64,000 bases of DNA from CAZVYN01 sp964631125 (GTDB lineage Bacteria > Eisenbacteria > RBG-16-71-46 > CAIMUX01), in contig CAZVYN010000002.1 in assembly GCA_964631125.1 (NCBI GenBank), forward strand, positions 1 through 64,000, written 5' to 3'. Of this stretch, positions 42,015-50,021 are shown one piece after another; position 1 is the stretch's first letter; each line of letters starts with the position of its first letter. The notes under the pieces are model-generated. The model worked only from the letters and a program-made list of their open reading frames with translations, made no database searches and was not told the origin of the DNA. The position numbers were made by a program, and so were the translations under genes.

Positions 42015-44042
42015 ATGAAGACATCGCGTTGGCGCAACCGACTCTCGTCGTTCGCGCGCGCGCTCGTCGCCCTCGGACTCTGCGTGGGCTCGGCGCACGC
42101 CTTCGTCCCCGCCGAGGAGCAAGCCGCTCTGGAGATCCCGCTTCCGTACCAGCGAGAGACTCTGGTCTACGGAGCTGCGGCCACGTCGACGGCCGACCCC
42201 GAGGTCCGCGCGTCGATCGAACGCCAGCTCGGCGGGCTGTGGTCGGTGCATTCGTGGAACCGCCACGCGCGGAGTCCGCACTATGTCATCGGATCGGGCG
42301 CCGACGTGGCGCCGGCGCTCTTCGACCGATCCGACGCCGAGTCGGCCGCGCTCGCCGTGCTCAGCTCGAATGCGAGTGCGCTCCGACTCGATCCGCAACA
42401 ACTCCGGCTCGACCAAGTAGTCGAGGCCGAGGACAAGTCGTCGGCGCACTTTCAACAGACCTACGAGGGATTGGACGTTGTCGGCGGCCGCGCGCACGCG
42501 ACGTTCATGAACACGGGCCGCGTCTTCGTCATGGGCTCCGACTTCTACCCGATCGAGAACTTGGAGGTCACGCCGGCCATTTCGAACGCCGACGCCGAGC
42601 GACTCGCCATCGACGCTCTGCCGCACGCGGAGCGATCGGTCTCCTCGAAAGCGGGCGAAGAAACAGGCCTCTTCGTTCTCCCCTATCCGACGTCGGCCGA
42701 CACGTTCGATCCGCGGCTGGTCTGGAAGGTGACGGTCGAGACCGACGGTCGGAGCGGCGTCTTCCACACGTACCTCGATGCCGCTTCGGGCGAGATCCTC
42801 TGGCGCTACAACGGCGTGCACTACGCGTTCTACGAAGGCGGAGTCGAGGCCAGAGTCCAGCACACGACGTGGTGCAACGCCGAGACGAACCAGGCGCTGA
42901 AGTACGCAGAGGTGACGATTCCGGGTCTCGGGACGACGACCTCGAACGGGAACGGCAACTGGTCGATCGAAGGGGCGGACGTCGGCTTTCGCGAGGCAAA
43001 CACTCAGTTCCGCGGCCCTTTCGTCGACGTCAACCGCGCCACCGGCGGGCCGGACGCATTCATCCTCGACTTTGTCCTCCCGGGCTTCCCGACTGCTCTG
43101 AGTTGGAGTGACGCGAACTCGCGCCAGGACGAACGAGACGTTTTCGACGCAGTGGCCGACCTTCACGACTTCTTCGAGTCGATCGATCCAGGCTTCGGCT
43201 TCGCCAACAGCCGCGTCAACGCCAACGTCGGAGTCTCGGGAGAGTGCAACGCGTTCTGGAACGGCAGCAGCATCAACTTCTACAACGCGAGCGCGAACGG
43301 CTGCGGCGGCGGCGGATGCGCGAACACCGGCGAGATCCAGAGCGTGATCCACCACGAGTACGGGCATGGCGTGCAGGATCATGTCGTCGGAGGGAGCGGG
43401 AACGAGGGGATCCACGAGGGGAACGCGGACATCCTCGCGAACTTCATGACCGACGAATCGATCATCGGCCGTGGGTTCTGTCTGAACAACTGCTCGGGCG
43501 GAATTCGCAACTCGAGCAACAGCTTCCAGTACCCGGAAGACCTGACGGGCGGAGTCCACGCCGACGGTCGGATCATCGCCGGCGTGCTGTGGAACGCGCG
43601 CCAGAATCTCGTGAGTTCCTTGGGCGCCGCGGCCGGCAAGGAACAGGCGGCGATCCTCTGGCACTGGGGCCGCAAGCTCGAGCAGCCGGGTAACCAGCCT
43701 GATCAGTGTCTCTCCATGTTCATCGCCGACGATGACAATGGCGACATCTTCGACGGTACGCCTCACTTCGACGCGATCTGCGCAGCAGTGACCGCACATG
43801 ACACCGACGGCGACGCGTTCGATTGCCCCGAGGCCGGCTCGATCTGGGTCGACTTCGACTACGTCGGTACGGAGAGCGGCACGCAAGCGCGTCCCTACAA
43901 CTCACTCTTCCAAGCGCACACCGCCGCTCCGATCGACTACGTCATGAAGGTCCGAGATGGGACGTCGCCCGAGACCGGGACGCTGTCGAAACGCGGCGTG
44001 ATCCGCGCCATCGGCGGAGTAGTGAAAGTCGGCGCGCAGTAG
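42015..44042 (+). CDS. Secreted M36/M4-like zinc metallopeptidase
   Basis: 675 residues. The signal peptide is SFARALVALGLCVGSAHA. An FTP/PepSY-type propeptide follows (LRLDPQQLRLDQVVEAEDKS, VVGGRAHATFMNTGRVF), then a carboxypeptidase-regulatory-like insert (KYAEVTIPGLGTTTSNGNG), then the catalytic domain with HHEYGH (zinc His447 and His451, Glu448) and a third-ligand region HEGNADILANF. The C-terminus (GTESGTQARPYNSLFQA) looks like the start of a beta-helix and stops early. AGGAGAACTTCGTC precedes the ATG. Fungalysin- or thermolysin-like assignment rests on HExxH plus downstream Glu; substrate unknown. Confidence 0.83.
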   Translation: MKTSRWRNRLSSFARALVALGLCVGSAHAFVPAEEQAALEIPLPYQRETLVYGAAATSTADPEVRASIERQLGGLWSVHSWNRHARSPHYVIGSGADVAPALFDRSDAESAALAVLSSNASALRLDPQQLRLDQVVEAEDKSSAHFQQTYEGLDVVGGRAHATFMNTGRVFVMGSDFYPIENLEVTPAISNADAERLAIDALPHAERSVSSKAGEETGLFVLPYPTSADTFDPRLVWKVTVETDGRSGVFHTYLDAASGEILWRYNGVHYAFYEGGVEARVQHTTWCNAETNQALKYAEVTIPGLGTTTSNGNGNWSIEGADVGFREANTQFRGPFVDVNRATGGPDAFILDFVLPGFPTALSWSDANSRQDERDVFDAVADLHDFFESIDPGFGFANSRVNANVGVSGECNAFWNGSSINFYNASANGCGGGGCANTGEIQSVIHHEYGHGVQDHVVGGSGNEGIHEGNADILANFMTDESIIGRGFCLNNCSGGIRNSSNSFQYPEDLTGGVHADGRIIAGVLWNARQNLVSSLGAAAGKEQAAILWHWGRKLEQPGNQPDQCLSMFIADDDNGDIFDGTPHFDAICAAVTAHDTDGDAFDCPEAGSIWVDFDYVGTESGTQARPYNSLFQAHTAAPIDYVMKVRDGTSPETGTLSKRGVIRAIGGVVKVGAQ

Positions 44043-44114
44043 TTCCCGAGACCCCACCCACTCACGAATCGAAGCTCGGCCCTCGCGTAGGGCCAGGATG
44101 AGGAGAACTCTGTC

Positions 44115-45551
44115 ATGAGTATGTCAATTGGCCGCTTCTTCGCCCGATTGCTCGGGTTGTGCTTGATCCTTGGCGCTGTCTCCGCCTCCGCACAGACGCC
44201 GCTGGGCACGGAGTTCAGCTACCAAGGAAGTCTCGAATTGTCCGGCGCTCCGGTCACCGGGACCGCCGACTTCCAGATCAAACTCTTCGGCGCCGTCACC
44301 GGCGGCAGTCAGGTCGGTTCGACGCAGGCCTTGAACGGCGTGGCGGTCGGCGCCGGCGTCTTCACCGTCTCGTTGGACTTCGGCGTGAGCGCGTTCACCG
44401 GCGACAAGCGCTGGCTGGAGATCGCGGTGCGGAGTCCCGCGGGTAGCGGCTCGTTCGTCACGCTGACTCCGCGGCAGCCGCTGACCGCGGCGCCGTATGC
44501 CTTGAAGACGCGCGGCGTCGACGGATTCTCCCTCGATGCTTCCGACGGAACACCGACGGACGCCCTCATCGTCGACGCAGCCGGCAAGGTCGGCATCGGC
44601 ACGGCGTCGCCCGCGACGACGGTCCACCTTCGGAGCGCTGAGCCGGTCATGCTCCTGCAGGACACGGACGCGCCGGCGAACCAATCGGGATACGTCGGAT
44701 TCTGGAACAGCGCTTCCGCTGAGACCGGATGGGTCGGTTTCGGCACGCCCGGAAGTCCACACTTCTCGGTGTTGAACGCCCGCAGCGGCGGCAACATCGA
44801 ACTCGTTCCCGGCAGCGGCGGCAACCTGAGAGTGTTCCCCCAGACGGAGGTGTTCACGGTCACATCGAGCGGCAACGTGGGAATCGGCACGATCAATCCC
44901 GCCATGCCGCTCCAGGTCCGTCGCGAGGAACCTGTCTTGATTCTCCAAGATTCCGGTCCGGTCTCCACTCAGTCCGGCTACCTCGGTTTCTGGAACAGCA
45001 ACTCGAGCGAAACGGCCTGGGCCGGTTTCGGCACGCCCGGCAGTCCGCACTTCACGGTCCGCAACGCGCGTGCGGGAGGAAGCATCGTGCTCTCCCCGGG
45101 CGCGGGCGGCGTCGTGAGCGTCCCGGTGCTCGAGATCACCGGCGCCGACTTGGCGGAGCGATTCCCCAGTTCGGACGAAGTCGAGCCGGGCATGGTGGTC
45201 GCGCTCGATCCGAACAACCGCGGCCAGATCTGCCTCGCGCGAGGCGCCTACAACCGCCGCGTCGCGGGCGTCGTCAGCGGGGCGAACGACTTCGCCGCCG
45301 GCGCGGTCCTCGGCAACTTGCCCGGACACGAAGACGCCCCGGCGATCGCGCTCTCGGGCCGCGTCTACGTTCGCTGCGATGCGGCTCAGGGCGCGATCGA
45401 GATCGGAGACCTGCTGACGACCTCCGACACCGCGGGCTATGCGATGAAGGCCGAAGACCGCGAGCGTGCGCACGGCGCGATCATCGGCAAGGCGATGGAG
45501 AACCTCTCCGAAGGCCGCGGACTCATCCTCGTCCTGGTGAATCTGCAGTAG
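44115..45551 (+). CDS. Secreted tail-fibre/adhesin-like protein with internal duplication
   Basis: 478 residues with signal peptide LLGLCLILGAVSASA. The N-terminal domain (FSYQGSLELSGAPVTGTADF, ending TAAPYALKTRGV) is common in secreted proteins of these phyla. Two repeats of about 78 residues follow (44589-44825 and 44877-45112), sharing VGIGT, LQD, GFWNS, GFGTPGSPHF and NAR-GG. The C-terminal domain (DLAERFPSSDEVEPGMVVAL) resembles phage tail-fibre / endosialidase-chaperone-adjacent domains. It may be a surface fibre. AGGAGAACTCTGTC before the ATG closely resembles the leader of the preceding gene. Confidence 0.7.
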   Translation: MSMSIGRFFARLLGLCLILGAVSASAQTPLGTEFSYQGSLELSGAPVTGTADFQIKLFGAVTGGSQVGSTQALNGVAVGAGVFTVSLDFGVSAFTGDKRWLEIAVRSPAGSGSFVTLTPRQPLTAAPYALKTRGVDGFSLDASDGTPTDALIVDAAGKVGIGTASPATTVHLRSAEPVMLLQDTDAPANQSGYVGFWNSASAETGWVGFGTPGSPHFSVLNARSGGNIELVPGSGGNLRVFPQTEVFTVTSSGNVGIGTINPAMPLQVRREEPVLILQDSGPVSTQSGYLGFWNSNSSETAWAGFGTPGSPHFTVRNARAGGSIVLSPGAGGVVSVPVLEITGADLAERFPSSDEVEPGMVVALDPNNRGQICLARGAYNRRVAGVVSGANDFAAGAVLGNLPGHEDAPAIALSGRVYVRCDAAQGAIEIGDLLTTSDTAGYAMKAEDRERAHGAIIGKAMENLSEGRGLILVLVNLQ

Positions 45552-45596
45552 CGGGTCGGTTCGGCGAATGCGCAGGCGGCGGGCGCGAACTGCCGC

Positions 45597-46307
45597 CTAC
45601 GCCCCCGCCTCCAACCGCCGCGCCATCGGGAAGAGCAGGTTGTTCTCCGCGTGGATGTGCTGGTGCGTGTCCGCCTCCAGTCGCGCCATCGCCTCGTAGA
45701 ACGCGTGGTAGGTCGGACACCCGTCGCTCGGCACGACGAACCCGGCGGTCGCGGATCGCAACTCGGCGAGGATCTCACCCACTCTCTCGTGCTCGAACTC
45801 CATCATCTCGATCGGCCCCTGCACCGGCGGCCGACCCGGGAGCGGACCTCCGCGACTCGCCAACTCCAGGATCCAAGGGAAGAGCACTTGCTCCTCCTTC
45901 AGCAGATGCGGCTCGAGATCGGCGCGCAGTTCCCCGCAGGCGACGACGACCGCCGCGAGTTCGGGATGTCGCTCGCCATGCGCCTTCTGCACCTTCGTGG
46001 CCAGCTCGGTCAGGCGCGGAAGCTCGGCCTTCAGATACGCGTGGTGGGTCTCGAGGATGTAGCGGATCAACTCGACCGGCCCGGTCGGCAACGCCGCGGG
46101 AGCCGCCGCCGAGTTGGCGTCGGTATTCGCGTCGGAGGCCGCCAGTTCGTCGATCACCGCCGCGAGCGGGATCGCACCCGCTTCGCAAGCCTGCGCCAGC
46201 GTCTTCTTGCCCTGGCAGCAGTAGTCGATGGCGCGCTGTTCGAAGACGCGCGCGCGCGCCGGCCGTTCGAGCACGAGTTGGCCGACCGGACTGTTCTCGT
46301 AGTTCAT
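45597..46307 (-). CDS. ric: RIC / YtfE-ScdA di-iron Fe-S cluster repair protein
   Basis: 236 residues. The N-terminal ScdA domain has the motif AIDYCCQGKKTL. The C-terminal haemerythrin-like domain carries His residues in LETHHAYLKAE, HGERHPEL, HLLKEEQVLFPW, EHERVGEIL and HIHAENNLLFP for the di-iron site. RIC proteins repair nitrosative or oxidative damage to Fe-S clusters. The ATG overlaps the stop of the upstream radical SAM gene by four bases, so the two are coupled; context with nos and nrf genes fits an NO-stress function. Confidence 0.92.
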   Translation of the reverse strand: MNYENSPVGQLVLERPARARVFEQRAIDYCCQGKKTLAQACEAGAIPLAAVIDELAASDANTDANSAAAPAALPTGPVELIRYILETHHAYLKAELPRLTELATKVQKAHGERHPELAAVVVACGELRADLEPHLLKEEQVLFPWILELASRGGPLPGRPPVQGPIEMMEFEHERVGEILAELRSATAGFVVPSDGCPTYHAFYEAMARLEADTHQHIHAENNLLFPMARRLEAGA

Positions 46308-47581
46308 GACTCACCTCCTGTGGATGACGAGACGGACCGAGCCGGGAGCGACTTCGCTCTCTTGGCCAGCTTCCGTTCGAACTGCCTGCGAAAGACGGTG
46401 CGGAGCGCGGCGTGCTTCAGATCCTGCAGCGGGTAGTGACGTGAGCTGAGCGCGCGGCACTCCTCTGGGAGCAGCACCAGACTGACGTGGACGTTGGGGG
46501 CGATGCCGATCGGGAGCCGATGCTCCATGCACGCTTCGTAGAGTCGGCGGAAGACAGGCACGAGCTCCTCGGTCTCGGGCGGCTCTCGTTTCGCCAGATC
46601 GGTCCCGACGAGCGGACGGAAGACGCAGACCGTCGGAACCGCGCCGGCCTCGGTGATCCAATCGATGGCGCGGATCGTGGACTCCGCCGGCTCCAGCCCC
46701 GCGATGATCTCTCCGTTCGTGACCCAGGGCTCGTCGCGCGGCCCCTTGTCCCGAAGCGCGGCGCAATACCGGATCGCATCCAGGTAGTGATCGAGCCCGT
46801 ACTCCGCGTCTTTCCCCGGGCAGATCTCCCGGAACAGTTCGCGATCGTAGATCTCGAAGCAGAACGACACGCGGTTCACGCCGATCGCGCGCAGATGGTC
46901 GTATCGCTTCAGGTCGCGGTGCGGCGGAGTCTGCACCCCGACCAAGAGCCCCAGCTCCTGCTTGATCCGCACGATGAACGGCTCGAGGATGTCGAGATAG
47001 GTGTCGCCTTCGTAGTGTCCCGTGTTGAAGTCGACGTAGGTGATCCCCGACTCGTCCCGCGCCGCGCGCACCACCTCCATCACCTCGTCCAGCGACTTGT
47101 CGTCTGCATCATCGATGCCGAGGTTCAGGCCGACGGAGCAGAACTGGCAGTTCACCTTGATCGGCTTCGCGGTCCAGTACTCGCAGACCTTCGCCTGATA
47201 GATGCCGAGGTACGTGCCCTGCAGCGTGCCGATCCGCGTCATCGGCTTGCCGCTGGTGGTTCTCCGGTCGTACCAGCCGGGACGCGGCGAGAGTTCGACC
47301 GTCGTCACGTCTTCATCGAAGTGACGCAGGAGATAGCGACCTTCGCGCCGGTGCAGCGAGTAGGGAGAGCGCTCGACGAAGTGTTCGACGACGGGAGCGT
47401 TGGTCCAGAGACCGCCCGGCAGGATCATCTCGAGACCGCTGCCCAAGCCGGCTCGCGTCCGCACGATCTTGCGTCCGCCGTCTTCTTCGACATGGCACGT
47501 CTCGTCCAACCGGACGCCTTTGCAGAACAGGTCGAGCTTCAAGAGCGCGGAATTCGAGCGGAGATCGTGGATCGAGATCAT
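46304..47581 (-). CDS. Radical SAM protein with CX11CX2C spacing
   Basis: 425 residues. The N-terminal 120 residues are a beta-rich extension. The cluster region is KVCEYWTAKPIKVNCQFCSV with Cys133, Cys145 and Cys148; the CX2C pair followed by an aromatic/Ser fits a radical SAM site, but the usual CX3CX2C spacing is absent. The following barrel has GITYVDFNTGHYEGDTYLDI (GGE-like region), LGLLVGVQTPP, RVSFCFEIYD and GLEPAESTIRAIDWI. Substrate unknown. It is translated with RIC (ATGA overlap), so it may act in Fe-S or NO-stress metabolism. The start codon context is GATCCGCCCC with no strong Shine-Dalgarno. Confidence 0.82.
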   Translation of the reverse strand: MISIHDLRSNSALLKLDLFCKGVRLDETCHVEEDGGRKIVRTRAGLGSGLEMILPGGLWTNAPVVEHFVERSPYSLHRREGRYLLRHFDEDVTTVELSPRPGWYDRRTTSGKPMTRIGTLQGTYLGIYQAKVCEYWTAKPIKVNCQFCSVGLNLGIDDADDKSLDEVMEVVRAARDESGITYVDFNTGHYEGDTYLDILEPFIVRIKQELGLLVGVQTPPHRDLKRYDHLRAIGVNRVSFCFEIYDRELFREICPGKDAEYGLDHYLDAIRYCAALRDKGPRDEPWVTNGEIIAGLEPAESTIRAIDWITEAGAVPTVCVFRPLVGTDLAKREPPETEELVPVFRRLYEACMEHRLPIGIAPNVHVSLVLLPEECRALSSRHYPLQDLKHAALRTVFRRQFERKLAKRAKSLPARSVSSSTGGES

Positions 47582-47769
47582 GGGGCGGATCCTCTGGAAC
47601 GAGACAAGTCTCCCAGAGCGAGCGGTGATCCGCGATGTCGATTCTCGACTATAAAATTGTACAGAAGCGTGGTGATTAGACGGTCACGACGTGCGGATTA
47701 GCTCCGAGATTCGCTCAGCGCTTCACGCAGCGAGCGGCGCGAGACGCGCAACGGGCAACGGGCAACGGG

Positions 47770-47825
47770 GCTTGTGAAAAATGGTGCGACTGTTGCCGGC
47801 AATAGTCGCACCATTTTTCACAAGC
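47770..47825. repeat. 56-bp palindrome, copy 2
   Basis: 28-base arms match at 27 positions; the single mismatch would be a G-U pair in RNA. Outer GCTTGTGAAAAATGG, centre TTGCCGGCAA as in copy 1. Lies just downstream of the decayed minus-strand gene, where a terminator would be expected. Confidence 0.95.
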
Positions 47826-47854
47826 TTCGACCCACCCGTATCTCTCCGATTCCG

Positions 47855-48139
47855 CTACGAACGTCGCCGACCGCGACGCGCCGCCATCACTCCCGCGAGC
47901 CCGAGCCCTAGCCCGAGCCCTAGGCAGATCAGACTCGACGGCCGAACGTGCGATCGTTGGCCGCAACGAACGCGGCGTCGCCCCAGTTCGCGGGGTCTTG
48001 GCTCCCCTCGAAGGGGTCGTTGACGTCGGCCCAGCTCGCCGCCAAGCCGATGTGCGGCGCGAAGAAGGACCCGAAGACGAGAACGGCGGCGACACGGACG
48101 AGGCTCGCACGCGTATCGCCGACGAATCTCGACCGCGAC
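47855..48139 (-). pseudogene. Remnant of a small secreted protein with PEP-CTERM-like tail
   Basis: On the minus strand one frame encodes a signal-peptide-like stretch (LVRVAAVLVFGSFFAPHIGL, then AASWADVNDPFEGS) up to ANDRTFGRRV, where it stops. In another frame, immediately after, comes PSSLICLGLGLGLGLAGVMA ending ARRGRRRS, the form of a PEP-CTERM sorting tail (PSS, hydrophobic helix, Arg cluster). No start codon is in frame with the signal peptide. An internal deletion plus loss of the start is the simplest explanation. Confidence 0.4.
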
Positions 48140-48230
48140 TAGAGCCCCCGAACCGCGTAGAATGCCGCGCTCCCGGCGAGGCGGCCGGAACTCCCAAACA
48201 CCAGCAGATTCCAGCGGAGCGGAGGCGTTC

Positions 48231-49910
48231 GTGGCGCAGCAGTTCATCTACACGATGAAGGGTCTGGGGAAGGTGCATCCCCCGGACAAGGTCGTCCTGC
48301 GGGACATCTGGCTCTCCTTCTATCCGGGGGCCAAGATCGGCGTGCTCGGGCACAACGGCGCGGGCAAGTCCTCGCTTCTTCGCATCATGGCCGGGCTGGA
48401 CCCCGATCACATCGGCGAGGCGACGCCCGCTCCCGGCATCCGGGTGGGATTTCTGCCGCAGGAGCCGGTGCTGAACGCGGAGAAGGATGTGAAGGGGAAT
48501 GTCGAAGAGGGGCTGCAGGAGATCCGCGATCTGCTGACGCGCTTCGAGACGATCTCGAACAAGTTCTCAGAGCCGATGGACGGCGATGAAATGGAGAAGC
48601 TGCTCGCCGAGCAAGCCGACGTGCAGGAGAAGATCGAGGCGGTCGACGGCTGGGATCTCGACCGCAAGATCGAGATCGCCATGGACGCCCTGCGCTGTCC
48701 GCCGGGCGATTGGGCGGTGACGAATCTCTCCGGCGGCGAGCGACGTCGCATCGCGCTCTGCAAGATCCTCCTCCAGCAGCCGGACATGCTGTTGCTCGAC
48801 GAACCGACCAACCACTTGGACGCCGAATCAGTGGCGTGGCTCGAGCATCATCTGGAGCAGTTCCCGGGAACGATCGTCGCGGTGACCCACGATCGATACT
48901 TCTTGGACAACGCGGCCGGCTGGATCTTGGAGTTGGACCGAGGACACGGCATCCCCTGGGAAGGCAACTACTCGTCTTGGCTGAGCCAGAAGTCGGAACG
49001 GCTGCGGCGCGAAGAGAAGACCGAGTCGAAGCGGCAGCGCACACTGGCGCGCGAGTTGGAGTGGGTGCGCCTCAGTCCGAAGGCGCGGCAGGCCAAGTCG
49101 AAGGCGCGTCTGCAGGCGTACGAGGAACTCCTCCAGCAGGATCAGGAGAAGCGACAGGAAGTCGCCGAGATCGTGATTCCGCCGGGACCGCGGCTCGGCG
49201 ATGTCGTCGTGCAGGCGAAGGGCGTGAAGAAGGCGTTCGGCGACAAGCTGCTCTTCGATGACCTGAACTTCAATCTGCCGCGCGGCGGCATCGTCGGCGT
49301 GATCGGCCCCAACGGCGCCGGCAAGACGACGCTCTTCCGCATGATCCTCGGACAGGAGAAAGCGGACGGCGGCGAACTCGTCGTGGGCGACACAGTGGTG
49401 CCCGCTTATGTCGACCAGTCGCGCGACGCGCTCGCGGGCGACAAGTCGATCTGGGAAGAGATCTCCGGCGGCGAGGACAAGATCGTGGTCGGCAAGCGCG
49501 AGATCAGCTCACGCGCCTACGTCTCCAACTTCGGCTTCAAGGGACAGGACCAGCAGCTCGCGGTCGGCGGCCTCTCCGGCGGCGAGCGCAACCGCGTGCA
49601 CCTGGCCAAGCTCTTGAGGGCGGGCGGGAACATGCTCTTGCTCGACGAGCCGACCAACGACTTAGACGTCGACACGCTCCGCGCGCTCGAAGAGGCCCTG
49701 CTCGACTTCGCCGGCTGCGCCGTCGTGATTTCCCATGATCGCTGGTTTCTCGACCGGATCGCGACGCACATCCTCTCCTTCGAGGGAGACAGCCAGGTCG
49801 TCTGGTTCGAGGGGAACTACAAGGACTACGAACTCGACAAGCGTCGCCGCCTCGGCTCCGAAGCCGACACGCCGCATCGCTTGAAATACAGGAAGCTCGT
49901 GCGGAGCTAA
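48231..49910 (+). CDS. ettA: Energy-dependent translational throttle protein EttA (ABC-F)
   Basis: 559 residues. Two ABC ATPase domains in one soluble protein without membrane segments: Walker A GHNGAGKSS and GPNGAGKTT, signatures LSGGERRRIAL and LSGGERNRVHL, Walker B MLLLDEPTNHLDAES and MLLLDEPTNDLDVDT. The N-terminus AQQFIYTMKGLGKVHPPDK and the arm region after the first domain are typical of EttA, which binds the ribosomal E site and gates elongation by ATP/ADP ratio. The start is GTG with GGAGG seven bases upstream; an in-frame ATG further up adds 23 atypical residues. Confidence 0.95.
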   Translation: MAQQFIYTMKGLGKVHPPDKVVLRDIWLSFYPGAKIGVLGHNGAGKSSLLRIMAGLDPDHIGEATPAPGIRVGFLPQEPVLNAEKDVKGNVEEGLQEIRDLLTRFETISNKFSEPMDGDEMEKLLAEQADVQEKIEAVDGWDLDRKIEIAMDALRCPPGDWAVTNLSGGERRRIALCKILLQQPDMLLLDEPTNHLDAESVAWLEHHLEQFPGTIVAVTHDRYFLDNAAGWILELDRGHGIPWEGNYSSWLSQKSERLRREEKTESKRQRTLARELEWVRLSPKARQAKSKARLQAYEELLQQDQEKRQEVAEIVIPPGPRLGDVVVQAKGVKKAFGDKLLFDDLNFNLPRGGIVGVIGPNGAGKTTLFRMILGQEKADGGELVVGDTVVPAYVDQSRDALAGDKSIWEEISGGEDKIVVGKREISSRAYVSNFGFKGQDQQLAVGGLSGGERNRVHLAKLLRAGGNMLLLDEPTNDLDVDTLRALEEALLDFAGCAVVISHDRWFLDRIATHILSFEGDSQVVWFEGNYKDYELDKRRRLGSEADTPHRLKYRKLVRS

Positions 49911-49913
49911 GTC

Positions 49914-49940
49914 AACGGCCCGCGGCGCCCGCGGGCCGTT
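49914..49940. terminator. Terminator hairpin after ettA
   Basis: AACGGCCCGCGG / CCGCGGGCCGTT, a perfect 12-bp stem with a 3-base loop, begins four bases after the ettA stop; followed by TTCC only. It lies between converging genes and could serve both. Confidence 0.7.
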
Positions 49941-49954
49941 TCCGCCCTGCACCC

Positions 49955-49992
49955 GCGGGCGCCAACTCCTCTCGAAACGAGTTGGCGCCCGC
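49955..49992. terminator. Second hairpin between converging genes
   Basis: GCGGGCGCCAACTC / GAGTTGGCGCCCGC, a perfect 14-bp stem with a 10-base loop, 29 bases before the stop of the minus-strand lysine gene. Probably its terminator. Confidence 0.65.
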
Positions 49993-50021
49993 GCCACATT
50001 CTCCGCTCACTCCTCCAGCAC

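Larger units (their letters stand above)
47582..48230. other. Intergenic region between the radical SAM gene and ettA
   Basis: Holds the divergent promoters, a small GTCGA-TTC-TCGAC palindrome (47638-47650), an AT-rich stretch TATAAAATTGTAC (about 47650-47663) that may be the radical SAM/ric promoter, a GCAACGGG tandem repeat just before 47770, the second 56-bp palindrome and a decayed gene (47855-48139). Confidence 0.45.

Noticed and set aside
31907..47825. Rex- or CRP-like operators in the palindromes (TTGTGAAA / TTTCACAA half-sites)
   Set aside because: The half-sites are 35-40 bases apart instead of 4-6, so they cannot form the known operators; the match may be coincidental.
47895..47925. 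CCCGAGCCCTAG direct repeats as a regulatory repeat
   Set aside because: They code for the LGLGLGLGL helix of the PEP-CTERM-like tail on the minus strand.
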